64,000 nt of DNA from Thermoguttaceae bacterium. GTDB lineage: Bacteria > Planctomycetota > Planctomycetia > Pirellulales > Thermoguttaceae. Both the position numbers and the translations under genes were made by a program. This document shows positions 27,427 to 35,980 of the stretch, one piece after another. Each line of letters begins with the position of its first letter. The first letter of the stretch is position 1. The stretch lies in assembly GCA_017407125.1 (NCBI GenBank), contig JAFQXE010000045.1, positions 62,001 through 126,000 on the forward strand, given 5' to 3'. The notes beneath the pieces were generated by a model. That model made no database searches, was not told the origin of the DNA, and worked only from the letters and a program-made list of their open reading frames with translations.

Positions 27427-28719
27427 TTATCGAATCTGTTCCATGAGGAAGTGAAGCCCCAAGGCGTAATTTTTGACTGCGTCAGTAAATTTTGAATGTT
27501 CGTAAGCGGTTTTAGCGGCCTGCTCTATTGAACGGTATTCGTTCCAGACGGGACTGGCTTCTTGACCGTATTTGTTTTGAATCGCTTCCTTGGCTTCCGG
27601 ACGTACGTCTGAAATGAGTTTCATAAGCGTTTTGGCAAACGATTCGTCTGGCAGCGCGCTGGTTTTGGTGTACGGTCCCTTGCCGTAGGATTTGTTTTTC
27701 AGGCTGTCCCCGTTATTTCTCTGAATAAGCGCCAGGACAGACAAAATAATGGCAATGAGGATTGAAAGCGCTGAAACGATCAGCCCAACCGGTTTATAGA
27801 GCGGAAAGACGCACAAACCAAACAGCAGGAAAATAATCGAAAGGGTAACCAGCGATTTGGAAAACGGCTTTTTAATAACGGGAACGGAACTGGCAACCTG
27901 ATCGTCTGTTGAGCCCTGCGCTTTTTGAGCACCAAGGTATTTCGCGACAACGACTGTGATGTTGTCCGGTCCTCCGCGCAAAATAGCCAGATCGCGCAGC
28001 GTTTCTACTGCCAGAGCAGGGGGAAGCGAATAGAGAATCTTTCCGATTTCATCGTCGTTAACCTGTCCGGAAAGGCCGTCGCTGCACAGCAGATACGTAT
28101 CGCCCGGCTTAAGAGGAAAAGGCCCTTCAATATCCGGCGTAACTTCCGGATGTACGCCTAAACAGCGGGTAATATAATTTTTGGGAATCTGATCTGTGTA
28201 CGCTTCGCCGTTTTGGCGCGCCAAGGCCATCATTTCCCAAACCAGCGAATGATCGAACGTCATTTGTTCGATGAGATTTGCACGCAAACGATAGCAGCGG
28301 CTGTCGCCAACGTGTCCAATAAGCGCGCCGTCAGGCAAAAACAGAAATGAGCAGTATGTTGTACCCATGCCGCGAAAATCGTCGCTGCTGTTGCCGCGTT
28401 TATGAATCAGATCGTTGGTTTCGATAATAGCGCTTCGCAGGGCTTCTGAAGGAATCTGATCGACTTTCTTTTTGTAGAGCATCGGAACGTGATCAGACGC
28501 CAGCTTGCTGGCGAGTTCTCCAGCTGCGTTGCCGCCCATGCCGTCTGCGACAAGAAAAAGGTGTCCACGTGAATTCCATTCTTCCTGGCTGGAAGCGGGA
28601 ACGACGGCGTAGTTGTCCTGGTTGTTTGTCCGGCGCAGACCAATATCTGTACACGCAGCATATTCAAGACATGCTGACCAAATATTGTCGGAGTTTTTAC
28701 TGCTTTTTGGTGAATTCAT
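27427..28719 (-). CDS. PP2C-type Ser/Thr protein phosphatase with C-terminal membrane segments
   Basis: A 430-residue protein, counted from ATG 28719. The PP2C (PPM) domain covers roughly residues 17-260, with metal-binding motifs RTNNQDN (D35), LVADGMGGN (D59), GHVGDSR, LLCSDGLSGQV and GGPDNITVV in the canonical order. Two hydrophobic segments near residues 285-345 anchor it in the membrane, followed by a cytoplasmic tail of about 85 residues. It should dephosphorylate Ser/Thr-phosphorylated proteins; the Ser/Thr kinase at 47966-49690 is one possible counterpart. The frame is open back to 28863, but that would overlap the divergent lipoprotein gene, and the upstream residues show no domain signature. 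No clear ribosome binding site is seen at either start. Confidence 0.9.
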   Translation of the reverse strand: MNSPKSSKNSDNIWSACLEYAACTDIGLRRTNNQDNYAVVPASSQEEWNSRGHLFLVADGMGGNAAGELASKLASDHVPMLYKKKVDQIPSEALRSAIIETNDLIHKRGNSSDDFRGMGTTYCSFLFLPDGALIGHVGDSRCYRLRANLIEQMTFDHSLVWEMMALARQNGEAYTDQIPKNYITRCLGVHPEVTPDIEGPFPLKPGDTYLLCSDGLSGQVNDDEIGKILYSLPPALAVETLRDLAILRGGPDNITVVVAKYLGAQKAQGSTDDQVASSVPVIKKPFSKSLVTLSIIFLLFGLCVFPLYKPVGLIVSALSILIAIILSVLALIQRNNGDSLKNKSYGKGPYTKTSALPDESFAKTLMKLISDVRPEAKEAIQNKYGQEASPVWNEYRSIEQAAKTAYEHSKFTDAVKNYALGLHFLMEQIR

Positions 28720-28849
28720 GGGAAATTGATCTGGAACTGTTTTAAAAATTTCGCTATTATCCCCCTCAGGATTAATATACTTCCCATCCTTTATTATACA
28801 CATCGTTAAGTAAAAATAAAGACTCCCCTGGGCAGTATTGTCAGGATTT

Positions 28850-29470
28850 ATGAAAATGTTCATAAAAAAATGTCCTGCCGTTTATCTTATGTTACTGACA
28901 TTATCCATTTTGTCAGCGTGCGGTTGTGTGCACAGACGAATGACGATTACCTCTGATCCGCCTGACGCGACGGTTTATATTGATAATCAAGAGATCGGAA
29001 AGACGCCTGTTTCGCATGATTTTACGTATTATGGAACTCGCAGTTTTCGTCTGGAAAAGGATGGTTATGAAACGGTCAATGAATTGCGAGATATAAAAGC
29101 TCCATGGTATCAAATACCGCCACTGGACTTTTTTTCAGATAACTTCGCAGGCAGGGAAATCCGAGACCATCGATGTTTAAGCTTCCAGCTTCACCGGAGA
29201 CCGGAAGAGAGCGAAAACGATATTATTGCTCGCGGTTTGGAATTAAAGAATTATCACGCACCCATTACTCCAGATACAGCGCCAGGTTTATACGATTCCT
29301 CTGCGATACCTCCAGCCGACTATTCCGGCGGCGGTTCGTATTCGGCGCCGGAATACAATCCGTACATTGGCGCAGAGCCAGGGTCGTACCCGCCGCCGTC
29401 TCAGAATAGCCGTTCATTTCAGAGTTATCCAGACAATTACTACCAGACGCCGACAACGGTAATAGAGTAG
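28850..29470 (+). CDS. PEGA-domain lipoprotein
   Basis: A 206-residue protein with a lipoprotein signal peptide: basic start, hydrophobic core and lipobox LSAC near residue 22-25, followed by GCVHRR. A PEGA-type beta domain follows (MTITSDPPDATVYIDNQ, then IGKTPVSHDFTYYGTRSFRLEKDGYE), as in surface and S-layer associated proteins. The last 70 residues are Pro/Ser/Tyr-rich and probably disordered. ATG 28850 or 28856 is preferred over the in-frame TTG at 28838; an AGGA lies just upstream. It is divergent from the phosphatase gene. A two-hairpin repeat begins immediately after the stop codon. Confidence 0.85.
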   Translation: MKMFIKKCPAVYLMLLTLSILSACGCVHRRMTITSDPPDATVYIDNQEIGKTPVSHDFTYYGTRSFRLEKDGYETVNELRDIKAPWYQIPPLDFFSDNFAGREIRDHRCLSFQLHRRPEESENDIIARGLELKNYHAPITPDTAPGLYDSSAIPPADYSGGGSYSAPEYNPYIGAEPGSYPPPSQNSRSFQSYPDNYYQTPTTVIE

Positions 29471-29471
29471 T

Positions 29472-29542
29472 TGTTTATGGGGGGCGGGTATTACCCGCCT
29501 AAAAACACAACATAATTTATCGCGGACAATGTCCGCTCCCCA
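29472..29542 (+). repeat. Two-hairpin element, copy 1
   Basis: Contains the palindromes GGCGGGTATTACCCGCC and GCGGACAATGTCCGC, separated by an A+T-rich spacer and ending CTCCCCAG. Copies 2 and 3 are at 33248-33323 and 34232-34305; this copy differs from them mainly in the spacer. It begins directly after the PEGA lipoprotein stop and ends 15 nt before the next gene. Confidence 0.85.
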
Positions 29543-29557
29543 GAAACTGCCTCCTTC

Positions 29558-30349
29558 ATGATAACCAGCTTTACCAATCCTCAAGTTAAACAAGCCGTTA
29601 AACTTCGCGATGGGAAAAAACGCCGCGAAGACGGTCTGTTTTTAATTGACGGAAGGCGAGAGATTCAGCGCGCTATTGAGTCTGGAATTGAAATGTCTAA
29701 AATATTTTATTATCCAGACGGGTGCAATAAAGAATTTACGGAAAAGATGTTTTCCTCCGGCGCGGAGATGGTTGACGTTTCGGAGCCGGTTCTGGAAAAA
29801 ATCGCCTACGGTTCTCGAGACGAGGGCGCGGTTGCAATTGCCAAACGTCCAGTCAGAACGCTGGATTCGCTTAAACTGTCAAAATGCCCGATAATTGGCG
29901 TTGCAGAAGGCGTGGAAAAGCCGGGCAACGTTGGAGCGTTGCTTCGAAGCGCGGATGGGGCGGGGCTGGACGCCTTAATTCTGGCGGATTGCAAGACGGA
30001 TCTGTACAATCCCAACGCCGTTCGCGCCTCTTTGGGAACGATTTTCTCCGTTCCCGTTGTTGAAACGACGTCCCAAGCCGCAGTCGACTGGCTGACGAAA
30101 AAAGGAATCGTTATTTTCGCCGCTATTGTCGATGGCGCAATCGAGTATTCAACAGCCGATTACACTCAGCCATGCGCCATTGTCGTCGGCTCGGAAGCGG
30201 ACGGTCTGACTGCCGCCTGGCGCGGAAAGAACGTTCAGCCGATTTATCTGCCCATGAAAGGGATTGCCGACAGCCTGAACGTTTCTGTAACAGCTGGAAT
30301 TCTGTTTTATCACGCTTTGGCTGAACGGGGAAAGAACGCGAAACGCTAG
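29558..30349 (+). CDS. TrmH/SpoU-family RNA 2'-O-methyltransferase
   Basis: A 263-residue SPOUT-class enzyme using S-adenosylmethionine to methylate the ribose of rRNA or tRNA. The N-terminal substrate-binding domain begins with the typical TSFTNPQVKQAVKL and contains DGRREIQRAI. The SPOUT domain carries the three family motifs: GVEKPGNVGALLRSADGAG (motif 1), VVGSEADGLTAAW (motif 2) and LPMKGIADSLNVSVTAGIL (motif 3, knot and SAM site). Domain order resembles the RlmB/TsnR-like group. The exact target nucleotide cannot be assigned. No obvious ribosome binding site precedes ATG 29558; the gene lies just past a two-hairpin element. Confidence 0.92.
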   Translation: MITSFTNPQVKQAVKLRDGKKRREDGLFLIDGRREIQRAIESGIEMSKIFYYPDGCNKEFTEKMFSSGAEMVDVSEPVLEKIAYGSRDEGAVAIAKRPVRTLDSLKLSKCPIIGVAEGVEKPGNVGALLRSADGAGLDALILADCKTDLYNPNAVRASLGTIFSVPVVETTSQAAVDWLTKKGIVIFAAIVDGAIEYSTADYTQPCAIVVGSEADGLTAAWRGKNVQPIYLPMKGIADSLNVSVTAGILFYHALAERGKNAKR

Positions 30350-30441
30350 CGTTCTGTTACACCCTCTTGACCTGGAAGATATAATAATTCTGTAGTATTT
30401 CTTGAAGCCTGTTCCCAGTTATTATTCCAGGAGAATTAATC

Positions 30442-31224
30442 ATGCGGCGAATAATTGTTGTGTTGAGCGTATTAGCTGTCGTTTTGTCTGGCTGCGATAA
30501 AATCAAAACGGAACTGGAACGCCGACATCTTGGCGCTTCAGTTGAAAAAGAGAATGAAAAATCCCAAAAGACTCTCCCGGTCAAGCAGGACGAAGTCAAT
30601 GTCAAGCAGGACGACGTCAAGGAGGCCTCGAAAAGAAGGCAGATTGTTTTCCGTATCGATTTGCCGGCAGACGAAAAGATTCAAATTCGTCTGATTAAGA
30701 ATTCTGTCTCGGAAGGAGATACAACAAATGACGCTGCCGCTCTTCCTAAAGAAGACGCTAAAGAGGTTGCGCCGCCCAACGAGGGCGGTTCTCTCGATGA
30801 GCCTGACATTCCGGTCGAGCTGGAAAAGAAACCGCAGACGGAACAGCCAGAGGCGAAAGACGTGGAATCTAAATCCGAAATAAAGTCTGAAACTGACCGC
30901 GAATCTCGTTCAGAGATGAAAACGGATGGCGAAGAAACATTGCTCCCTCATCCCGCTTCTGCTCCAATGATTGTCGTTCCCTCCAAGGAAATGATTTCTC
31001 CGCCCGCATTGACAGACAAGCAAGTTAAGCGCGCGTCAGAAAGCGTTCAACCGTCAGAAATGGCTCCAGCAGAGAAAGCCGTTGGGTTGGCTTTAGGCGT
31101 TGAACCGCCTGAAACAATTCCCTCAATTCCCAACAAACCGTCGAACGCAGCTCCCTCAGCAAAAGCTCTGCAGTCAAACCCGTGGACGATTCCCAATGCG
31201 GATTATCCGCTGAGTTATAATTGA
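30442..31224 (+). CDS. Putative lipoprotein, low-complexity
   Basis: A 260-residue protein with a lipobox (VVLSGCDK, Cys near residue 18) after a short hydrophobic signal sequence, so it is expected to be lipid-anchored. The remainder is rich in Glu, Lys, Pro, Ser and Ala, with a heptad-like duplication near residues 51-59 (VKQDEVNVKQDDV) and no recognisable catalytic domain. It is probably an extended or disordered envelope protein. An AGGAG ribosome binding site precedes the ATG. No function is claimed. Confidence 0.75.
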   Translation: MRRIIVVLSVLAVVLSGCDKIKTELERRHLGASVEKENEKSQKTLPVKQDEVNVKQDDVKEASKRRQIVFRIDLPADEKIQIRLIKNSVSEGDTTNDAAALPKEDAKEVAPPNEGGSLDEPDIPVELEKKPQTEQPEAKDVESKSEIKSETDRESRSEMKTDGEETLLPHPASAPMIVVPSKEMISPPALTDKQVKRASESVQPSEMAPAEKAVGLALGVEPPETIPSIPNKPSNAAPSAKALQSNPWTIPNADYPLSYN

Positions 31225-31310
31225 GACGCAAATAGATTAACCCATCTCTGGCGTACTGTAGTTTAAAAAAACAAGAAGCGTCTGGATTAACTTTCCAATT
31301 TAAAATACAT

Positions 31311-31348
31311 GACTGCTGGAATTGTTCTTTTGAATAATTCCAGCAGTC
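31311..31348. terminator. Strong hairpin downstream of rpsT
   Basis: A perfect 13-bp stem (GACTGCTGGAATT, 31311-31323, complement 31336-31348) with a 12-nt loop, between the convergent ends of the lipoprotein gene and rpsT. No T-run follows on either strand, so it may terminate weakly or protect 3' ends. Confidence 0.6.
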
Positions 31349-31380
31349 GCAATTCGAATTAGACGAAGAAAACAGCCAGC

Positions 31381-31656
31381 TTATTTGGCGGCAGTTTCGA
31401 CTTTGTGCAAACGCTGAGCCAAACGAGACTTCAGACGGGAAGCCGTGTTTTTGTGAATGAGTTTGGAAGCGGCGGCGCGATCCAGTTTCTGGAAGGTTTT
31501 GGGCAATGCAGCAGTTGCTTCTTCTACATTACCAGCGGCGCAGGCTTCGCGGAACTTGCGGATGTAAGTACGCAATTCACGTTTGGCGGAAAGGTTGCGG
31601 GCGCGTCGGACTTTATTCTGACGCAGGTCTTTTTTAGCGCTTTTCAGATTCGGCAT
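31381..31656 (-). CDS. rpsT: 30S ribosomal protein S20
   Basis: A 91-residue basic protein that binds 16S rRNA early in small-subunit assembly. It starts MPNLKSAKKDLRQN, the usual S20 N-terminus, and continues with two long basic helices (KRELRTYIRKFREA, then KLDRAAASKLIHKNTASRLKS with the family's conserved IHKNTA segment). Length is standard. It appears monocistronic, ending at a strong hairpin. The region 5' of the gene (31660-31700) contains GTTAGTTGTA-type repeats resembling the TTACCAC family. Confidence 0.97.
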   Translation of the reverse strand: MPNLKSAKKDLRQNKVRRARNLSAKRELRTYIRKFREACAAGNVEEATAALPKTFQKLDRAAASKLIHKNTASRLKSRLAQRLHKVETAAK

Positions 31657-31772
31657 AGTTAATAATTGGGTGTTAGTTGTATGTTGTAAGTTTGAACGGT
31701 TAGCTCTATGTGAAATTAAACAATTGAGGCTTTTTATCGCTTACCGCTCAAAGCTTACTCTTGATTCAAAAA

Positions 31773-33230
31773 TTATGAGTTCATATTATTGCGCAATTCT
31801 TCCAATTTGTCAAGGAGGGAGGCGACATCTTTATAGTTAAAATCCATCCCAGCGAGCAATTTTAAGTACTTTTCTGCCAACTCGAGCTGTTTTAACATCA
31901 ATGAAAGGCGTCCCGCCTCATAATATGCGCGTTTTTTGTTTTCAGCATCGCGGTCTGGAATGTTCTCGATAGCCTGGTCGTAGGAGGCGATTGCCATCTG
32001 ATACTGTTTGATTGCCTGGAAGCACATTCCCAGCTGAAGACAGCAGACGCCTTTACGGCGCGGTTCGTTTTGAGCCGGCTGGAATTGCATAATGGCGTTG
32101 TTGTAGTCGCCATTGATTTTGTATCGCAAGCCGAGCTCGTATTTGAACGCCAAGTTGTTGGGATAGCGTTCGCAGCGGCCTTTCCAGACGTCCAGTTCTC
32201 TGGCGTTGAGATCCATACGCATCTTTTTCCATTCTTCTGACGTCTTGCCCTTGGAACGTTCGATTTCCAACAGCTTTTGACGCAGATTACGCAGAGCGGA
32301 GTCTTCCAGTTTGTCCAACAGTTCGCGGTTTTCCGTTTCTCCCGTTTGTTTGACAGCGTTGGTAAGAATCTTTTCCGCTTTGTCAAACTGTTCAAGAGCG
32401 ATGTAGTAATCAGCCAGCGCAATATATCGGTCCGCCTCTTTGGGTCGTTCCTTGATTTTGTTTTTGAGGAAGTCTTCCTGAGACATTTGGACTTTTTCGC
32501 CGCTTGTGCTGGTCGTTTCGACTGTAGCTGCAGTACGCTTGTCTTCGTTGTTTCGACCGCCGGTTTCGAACATGTTTTTGGCAACGATAAGCTCGGTAAT
32601 ATTGCGAGCCGCTTCTTCGTTTCCGTTAGGGAAGCACTGTTCAATTCGACGCCAGCAGGAAATCGCTTCAGTGAAACGATGGAGGGACTTTAAAACGTTT
32701 GCCAAAGATTTATTGACGCCAATGTCTTTGGGATTCCCTTCGAGGGCGATTTTCATATACGCCAGCGGCGTTTCCGTGAATCCCAGTTCAATACACGTTT
32801 CCCAGAGAATTGTCAACGTTTGGACGTCCCACGGGTTGATTCTCAGCGCCTGCAAACCGTTTTCAATTGCTTTTTGATATTCTTTTAATCCCAAAGCTTT
32901 TTTTGCCGCTTTGCGAGGCGAGCCGATTTTGAAAAATCCCATCGGATCGCCCTTTTTGTTATTGTTCCACTTTTTGCGAAGGTTATCCAGATACGCCTGA
33001 ACGTAGGTCATGTTGCCCGGATCGTTGGAAACGCATTGAATGTACAAGTCTGCAGCGTAATCGTAGTTCTTCTGATTGAACTGGGTTGTTGCATGGTCGT
33101 ACAGGTGTTCCAGACGACGGCGTTTGACGTCGTTCATTGCGAAGGGATTTTCCTGTTCTGGCGTAGCCTGCGCTTGATCGATTTCTTCGTTTTTAATTTC
33201 TTCCGACGAATTGTTATTGCTGTCTGACAT
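31773..33230 (-). CDS. Tetratricopeptide repeat protein
   Basis: A 485-residue protein built from degenerate TPR-like helix pairs: NQKNYDYAADLYIQCVSNDP near residue 53, EYQKAIENGLQALRINPWDV, RFTEAISCWRRIEQCFPNG, EQFDKAEKILTNAVKQTGE, and C-terminal units QYQMAIASYDQAIENIPDR and QLELAEKYLKLLAG. It has no signal peptide or membrane segment, so a cytoplasmic scaffold role is likely. The N-terminal 25 residues are Asn/Glu/Gln-rich. The planctomycete literature contains similar uncharacterised TPR proteins. A two-hairpin element lies just upstream of its start. Partners are unknown. Confidence 0.85.
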   Translation of the reverse strand: MSDSNNNSSEEIKNEEIDQAQATPEQENPFAMNDVKRRRLEHLYDHATTQFNQKNYDYAADLYIQCVSNDPGNMTYVQAYLDNLRKKWNNNKKGDPMGFFKIGSPRKAAKKALGLKEYQKAIENGLQALRINPWDVQTLTILWETCIELGFTETPLAYMKIALEGNPKDIGVNKSLANVLKSLHRFTEAISCWRRIEQCFPNGNEEAARNITELIVAKNMFETGGRNNEDKRTAATVETTSTSGEKVQMSQEDFLKNKIKERPKEADRYIALADYYIALEQFDKAEKILTNAVKQTGETENRELLDKLEDSALRNLRQKLLEIERSKGKTSEEWKKMRMDLNARELDVWKGRCERYPNNLAFKYELGLRYKINGDYNNAIMQFQPAQNEPRRKGVCCLQLGMCFQAIKQYQMAIASYDQAIENIPDRDAENKKRAYYEAGRLSLMLKQLELAEKYLKLLAGMDFNYKDVASLLDKLEELRNNMNS

Positions 33231-33247
33231 GGCGAATTATTTTAATA

Positions 33248-33323
33248 TATGTTTACGGGGGGCGGGTATTACCCGCCAAAAAACAATCAACCTTTGATTT
33301 TCGCGGACAATGTCCGCTCCCCA
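33248..33323 (+). repeat. Two-hairpin element, copy 2
   Basis: Carries GGCGGGTATTACCCGCC and GCGGACAATGTCCGC. It is nearly identical to copy 3 (34232-34305), which is inverted; I count about two differences. Together they bracket hemD. It starts 17 nt upstream of the TPR gene's start codon. Confidence 0.9.
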
Positions 33324-33474
33324 GTAAAGGTCTTCCTTTATTTTTTGTGAAAATATATTATAATATAAAAAGCTGATTTTGTCGAGAACCCCCTATAGCG
33401 TTGGTTCGACGTTTTTTTATGAGTTTTTAAATTAATTTCCCTTTTTTATACTCCGTTTAACCGAATTTAACCCC

Positions 33475-34266
33475 ATGGCTGATATATGCGTTTTGGTAAC
33501 TCGTCCGGAAGGACAAGCGGATAAACTCAAATCCCTGTTGGAAGAGCAGGGCGCTCGCGTTGAAATTCAGCCTGCTATTGCGATTTTGCCGCCGGATTCC
33601 TGGGCGGAGGTTGACGACGTCGTCAATCGCCTTGAAGAATACGCGTATGCGGTCTTTTCCAGCGTTAACGGCGTAAATATGTTTTTAAGTCGTCTGGCGG
33701 AACGAGGTTTTGGCGTTGAAACGCTCAATCGTTGTTCAGTCGCCGCTGTCGGGGCGTCGACCGCTGCTGAACTGGAACGACAAGGCGTTCGCGTTCAAAT
33801 TGTTCCAGACGAATATCGGGCGGAAAATCTTGCCGCCGCTATCGTTGAGGACGTTAAAAAGCGGACGGACAAGCAAATGCCGGTAAAAGCTTTGCTCTTT
33901 CGCGCCAGCCGAGGTCGGGACGTTCTCAAGCCCCAGCTGGAAAGCGTCGGAATTGAAACGACTCAAATTGTTGTCTATAAAAGCGAAGACGTTCTTAACC
34001 CAAATCCGGAAATTGTGGAAAAACTGAATTTCGGCGCGATTGACTGGGTTGCTCTGACAAGTTCTGCCATCGCACAGTCGACAATCAACATGCTGGGCGA
34101 CGCTCTTCGCAAGGTGAAAATTGCCTGTATAAGCCCGATTACAGCCGGCGTCGTTGAAAAAAACGGGTTTACCGTTAACGCCATCGCTGATCCCTATACC
34201 ATGGAAGGGCTGGTCGAGGCGATATGTTTCCGGGGAGCGGACATTGTCCGCGATATCAAAGGTTGA
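33475..34266 (+). CDS. hemD: Uroporphyrinogen-III synthase
   Basis: A 263-residue protein with the HemD two-lobe pattern: VLVTRPEGQADKLKSLLEE at the N-terminus, FSSVNGVNMFLSRL, VAAVGASTAAELERQG, LFRASRGRDVLKPQLE, VVYKSED, WVALTSSAIAQSTINM, and ISPITAGVVEKNGF. It cyclises and inverts ring D of hydroxymethylbilane in tetrapyrrole synthesis. HemD is poorly conserved in general, but motif order and length fit well. The last 11 codons (from CGG 34231) and the stop codon lie inside a reverse copy of the two-hairpin element, so the native C-terminus was probably overwritten. No other hem genes are adjacent. Confidence 0.88.
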   Translation: MADICVLVTRPEGQADKLKSLLEEQGARVEIQPAIAILPPDSWAEVDDVVNRLEEYAYAVFSSVNGVNMFLSRLAERGFGVETLNRCSVAAVGASTAAELERQGVRVQIVPDEYRAENLAAAIVEDVKKRTDKQMPVKALLFRASRGRDVLKPQLESVGIETTQIVVYKSEDVLNPNPEIVEKLNFGAIDWVALTSSAIAQSTINMLGDALRKVKIACISPITAGVVEKNGFTVNAIADPYTMEGLVEAICFRGADIVRDIKG

Positions 34267-34305
34267 TTGTTTTTTGGCGGGTAATACCCGCCCCCCGTAA
34301 ACATA
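34232..34305 (-). repeat. Two-hairpin element, copy 3 (inverted), overlapping the hemD end
   Basis: Reverse-oriented, nearly exact copy of the element at 33248-33323. Its first 35 nt are translated as the last residues of hemD (RGADIVRDIKG), and it supplies the TGA stop. Confidence 0.9.
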
Positions 34306-34319
34306 CCTGCTATTGCCTG

Positions 34320-34505
34320 TTACTTGTCCTGTTCCCGGAACGTCAGCCAGCTTAAAACAAGAATCGTCAGCGATGAAACTATCATCACAGCGTCCATAAT
34401 CCAGTTGGCGCGGGAAAAAGGGATTCCGCAGCTAACGTCAACAATAAACAGGATACAAACCAACAAGCAGATTATAACGCTTGCCAAACAAAGTTTTTTT
34501 GCCAT
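34320..34505 (-). CDS. Small two-helix membrane protein, unknown function
   Basis: A 61-residue frame: a lysine start, a hydrophobic helix (CLASVIICLLVCILFIVDV), a short polar loop (GIPFSRANWI), a second helix (MDAVMIVSSLTILVLSWL) and a charged tail. The two-segment topology with positive-inside ends looks like a genuine small membrane protein, but there is no clear ribosome binding site and no family is recognised. It could be spurious. Confidence 0.5.
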   Translation of the reverse strand: MAKKLCLASVIICLLVCILFIVDVSCGIPFSRANWIMDAVMIVSSLTILVLSWLTFREQDK

Positions 34506-34685
34506 AATTCAATACTGTAATTATTGTTATCAGGATACTTTGGCAAGTAGTTGACGAATGATGCGCGTCTGATCTGTTTTATATTTTTACTACTCGCCCT
34601 TTTATAATTTTCTAAATATATTATAATACCATTTTTCAGGAATTCCAGAGGGGAATTGATAAAAAATGGAAATTTGGAGAGAAAA

Positions 34686-35198
34686 ATGACCAAACCAATA
34701 ATAAAAGCGGTATATCCGGGTTCTTTTGACCCGATAACGTTAGGACATTTGGACATCATCAAGCGCGCCTCGCGCCTGTTTGACCATTTAATTGTCGGCA
34801 TTGGCGACAACGCCGATAAAACCGCTTTGTTCACCCCGGAAGAGCGTAAAAAGCTGATTTTGGAATCGACAGAAAACATAACCAATCTGGAAATTCAGAT
34901 TTTCCACGGATTGGCGGTCGATTTTGTCCGCGACTGCGGGGCGAAGATTATGATCCGAGGCGTTCGTCCTATTACCGACATCCCTGCTGAATTGACCATG
35001 ATGATGGCAAACCGCCGTCTTTCTCCCGACGTGGAAACGCTGATGATGATCGCCGACGGCGAACTGGCGCACGTTTCCAGCTCGCTGATTAAGCAAATCG
35101 CCCATCTGGCGAGAAACGAAGAGCTTGAACGCTTCCTGCCGCCGTGCGTCGTCAAAGCCGTTCGAGCGAAAATCCCGCTGCGCGGCGAGAAAAAATAA
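34686..35198 (+). CDS. coaD: Phosphopantetheine adenylyltransferase
   Basis: A 170-residue protein for the fourth step of coenzyme A synthesis, joining 4'-phosphopantetheine and ATP to give dephospho-CoA. It has the nucleotidyltransferase TxGH motif in YPGSFDPITLGHLD (H21), the IRGVRPITD segment, and the C-terminal VSSSLIKQIA motif that corresponds to the ISSS-type signature. ATG 34686 is chosen because GGAGAG lies 5 nt upstream; a longer frame from TTG 34656 would start inside the leader. Length is as expected. A short GC hairpin follows the stop codon. Confidence 0.95.
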   Translation: MTKPIIKAVYPGSFDPITLGHLDIIKRASRLFDHLIVGIGDNADKTALFTPEERKKLILESTENITNLEIQIFHGLAVDFVRDCGAKIMIRGVRPITDIPAELTMMMANRRLSPDVETLMMIADGELAHVSSSLIKQIAHLARNEELERFLPPCVVKAVRAKIPLRGEKK

Positions 35199-35226
35199 GG
35201 CGACGAGATTCCGCCGCCTTGTTCTT
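35197..35226 (+). terminator. Weak terminator-like hairpin after coaD
   Basis: AAGGCG (35197-35202, overlapping the stop codon) can pair with CGCCTT (35215-35220), followed by a short T-rich stretch. It separates coaD from the convergent gene at 35232. Confidence 0.4.
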
Positions 35227-35231
35227 TGATT

Positions 35232-35933
35232 CTAATTTTGTTCTTCCTGAGCGAAGAACTCGTTGAGCAGTTGGATTGTATAAATCAATACGGAACTCGT
35301 GAGCCGTTTGCAGCGTTCAGACCGCAGCTGTTTGTGTTCCGGGGCGTCGCTGAGCGCCAGCCAGGCGCCGACGCTTTCTTTGCAAAGGACGCTGCCGGAC
35401 GCCGCCTTGGCAAAGTTCGGCGCGATGTCCGTTTCTGGAATGAACGTTGGAAGTGGCGTCTCCTTATAGAAGTCCGTCAGTTTTTTCTGTAACGGATACA
35501 GGTCGGCGGGAGATTCAATAAACAAGCTCATAAAGAACCCTGCGCCGTTGATCGCTCCGCAGAGGCTTTCCTGCCCGCCGTACCCGGTTCTGCCGTATTT
35601 GAAAACGCCAAAGGGGAACTGACGACACGCCTGAGCCTGATCCGGGTCGACGGACTCGACGGCGTCCGCGTAAGCAAGAATCGCCGCCTTGACCAGCCCA
35701 AACATGCAGCCGTGTTCTTTATAGTATTCGTACGCTTTTTGAGCGGCTGGCTCCGGGTCAATCGGGACGTATTTCCAAACGGTCGATTCCGGCTTTCTGG
35801 CTCGCCGCGGTTTCTTTTCCTTTGATTCCTCTGCGGTTTCTTCGGCGTTTCCAAGAGACGTCAGCCCGAATCCTAATCCAATTCCCAACGCCGAAGTTAA
35901 TACGTTTCGACGAGTAACTTTATTCTGTGACAT
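35232..35933 (-). CDS. Secreted C_GCAxxG_C_C-type (split-Soret-like) redox protein
   Basis: A 233-residue protein with a Tat-like signal (VTRRNVLTSALGIGLGFG) and a charged linker. The mature domain has a cysteine pattern like the C_GCAxxG_C_C family: HGCMFGLVKA, a YGGQESLCGAINGAGFF segment with the GG...CGA..GA signature, SVLCKES and RCKRLTSS. That family is related to the N-terminal part of split-Soret cytochromes and is annotated as putative redox-active. No CXXCH haem motif is present, so metal or disulfide chemistry is more likely than c-type haem. The substrate is unknown. It is followed upstream (35949-35980) by an ATTGCTA repeat and then by the membrane protein gene on the same strand. 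Confidence 0.7.
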   Translation of the reverse strand: MSQNKVTRRNVLTSALGIGLGFGLTSLGNAEETAEESKEKKPRRARKPESTVWKYVPIDPEPAAQKAYEYYKEHGCMFGLVKAAILAYADAVESVDPDQAQACRQFPFGVFKYGRTGYGGQESLCGAINGAGFFMSLFIESPADLYPLQKKLTDFYKETPLPTFIPETDIAPNFAKAASGSVLCKESVGAWLALSDAPEHKQLRSERCKRLTSSVLIYTIQLLNEFFAQEEQN

Positions 35934-35948
35934 TACTATTCCTCCTCC

Positions 35949-35980
35949 AATTGCTAATTGCTAATTGATAATTGCTAATT
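35949..35980. repeat. ATTGCTA-family tandem repeat
   Basis: Four near-tandem AATTGCTAATTG-type words, directly upstream of the redox-type gene and downstream of the membrane protein gene. Other copies are at 39751, 49701, 49946, 58055 and 62223. Confidence 0.8.

Noticed and set aside
30367..30385. TTGACC and TATAAT upstream of the lipoprotein at 30442 as a promoter
   Set aside because: The boxes are only 7 nt apart, too close for a sigma70 promoter; the TATAAT alone is not enough.
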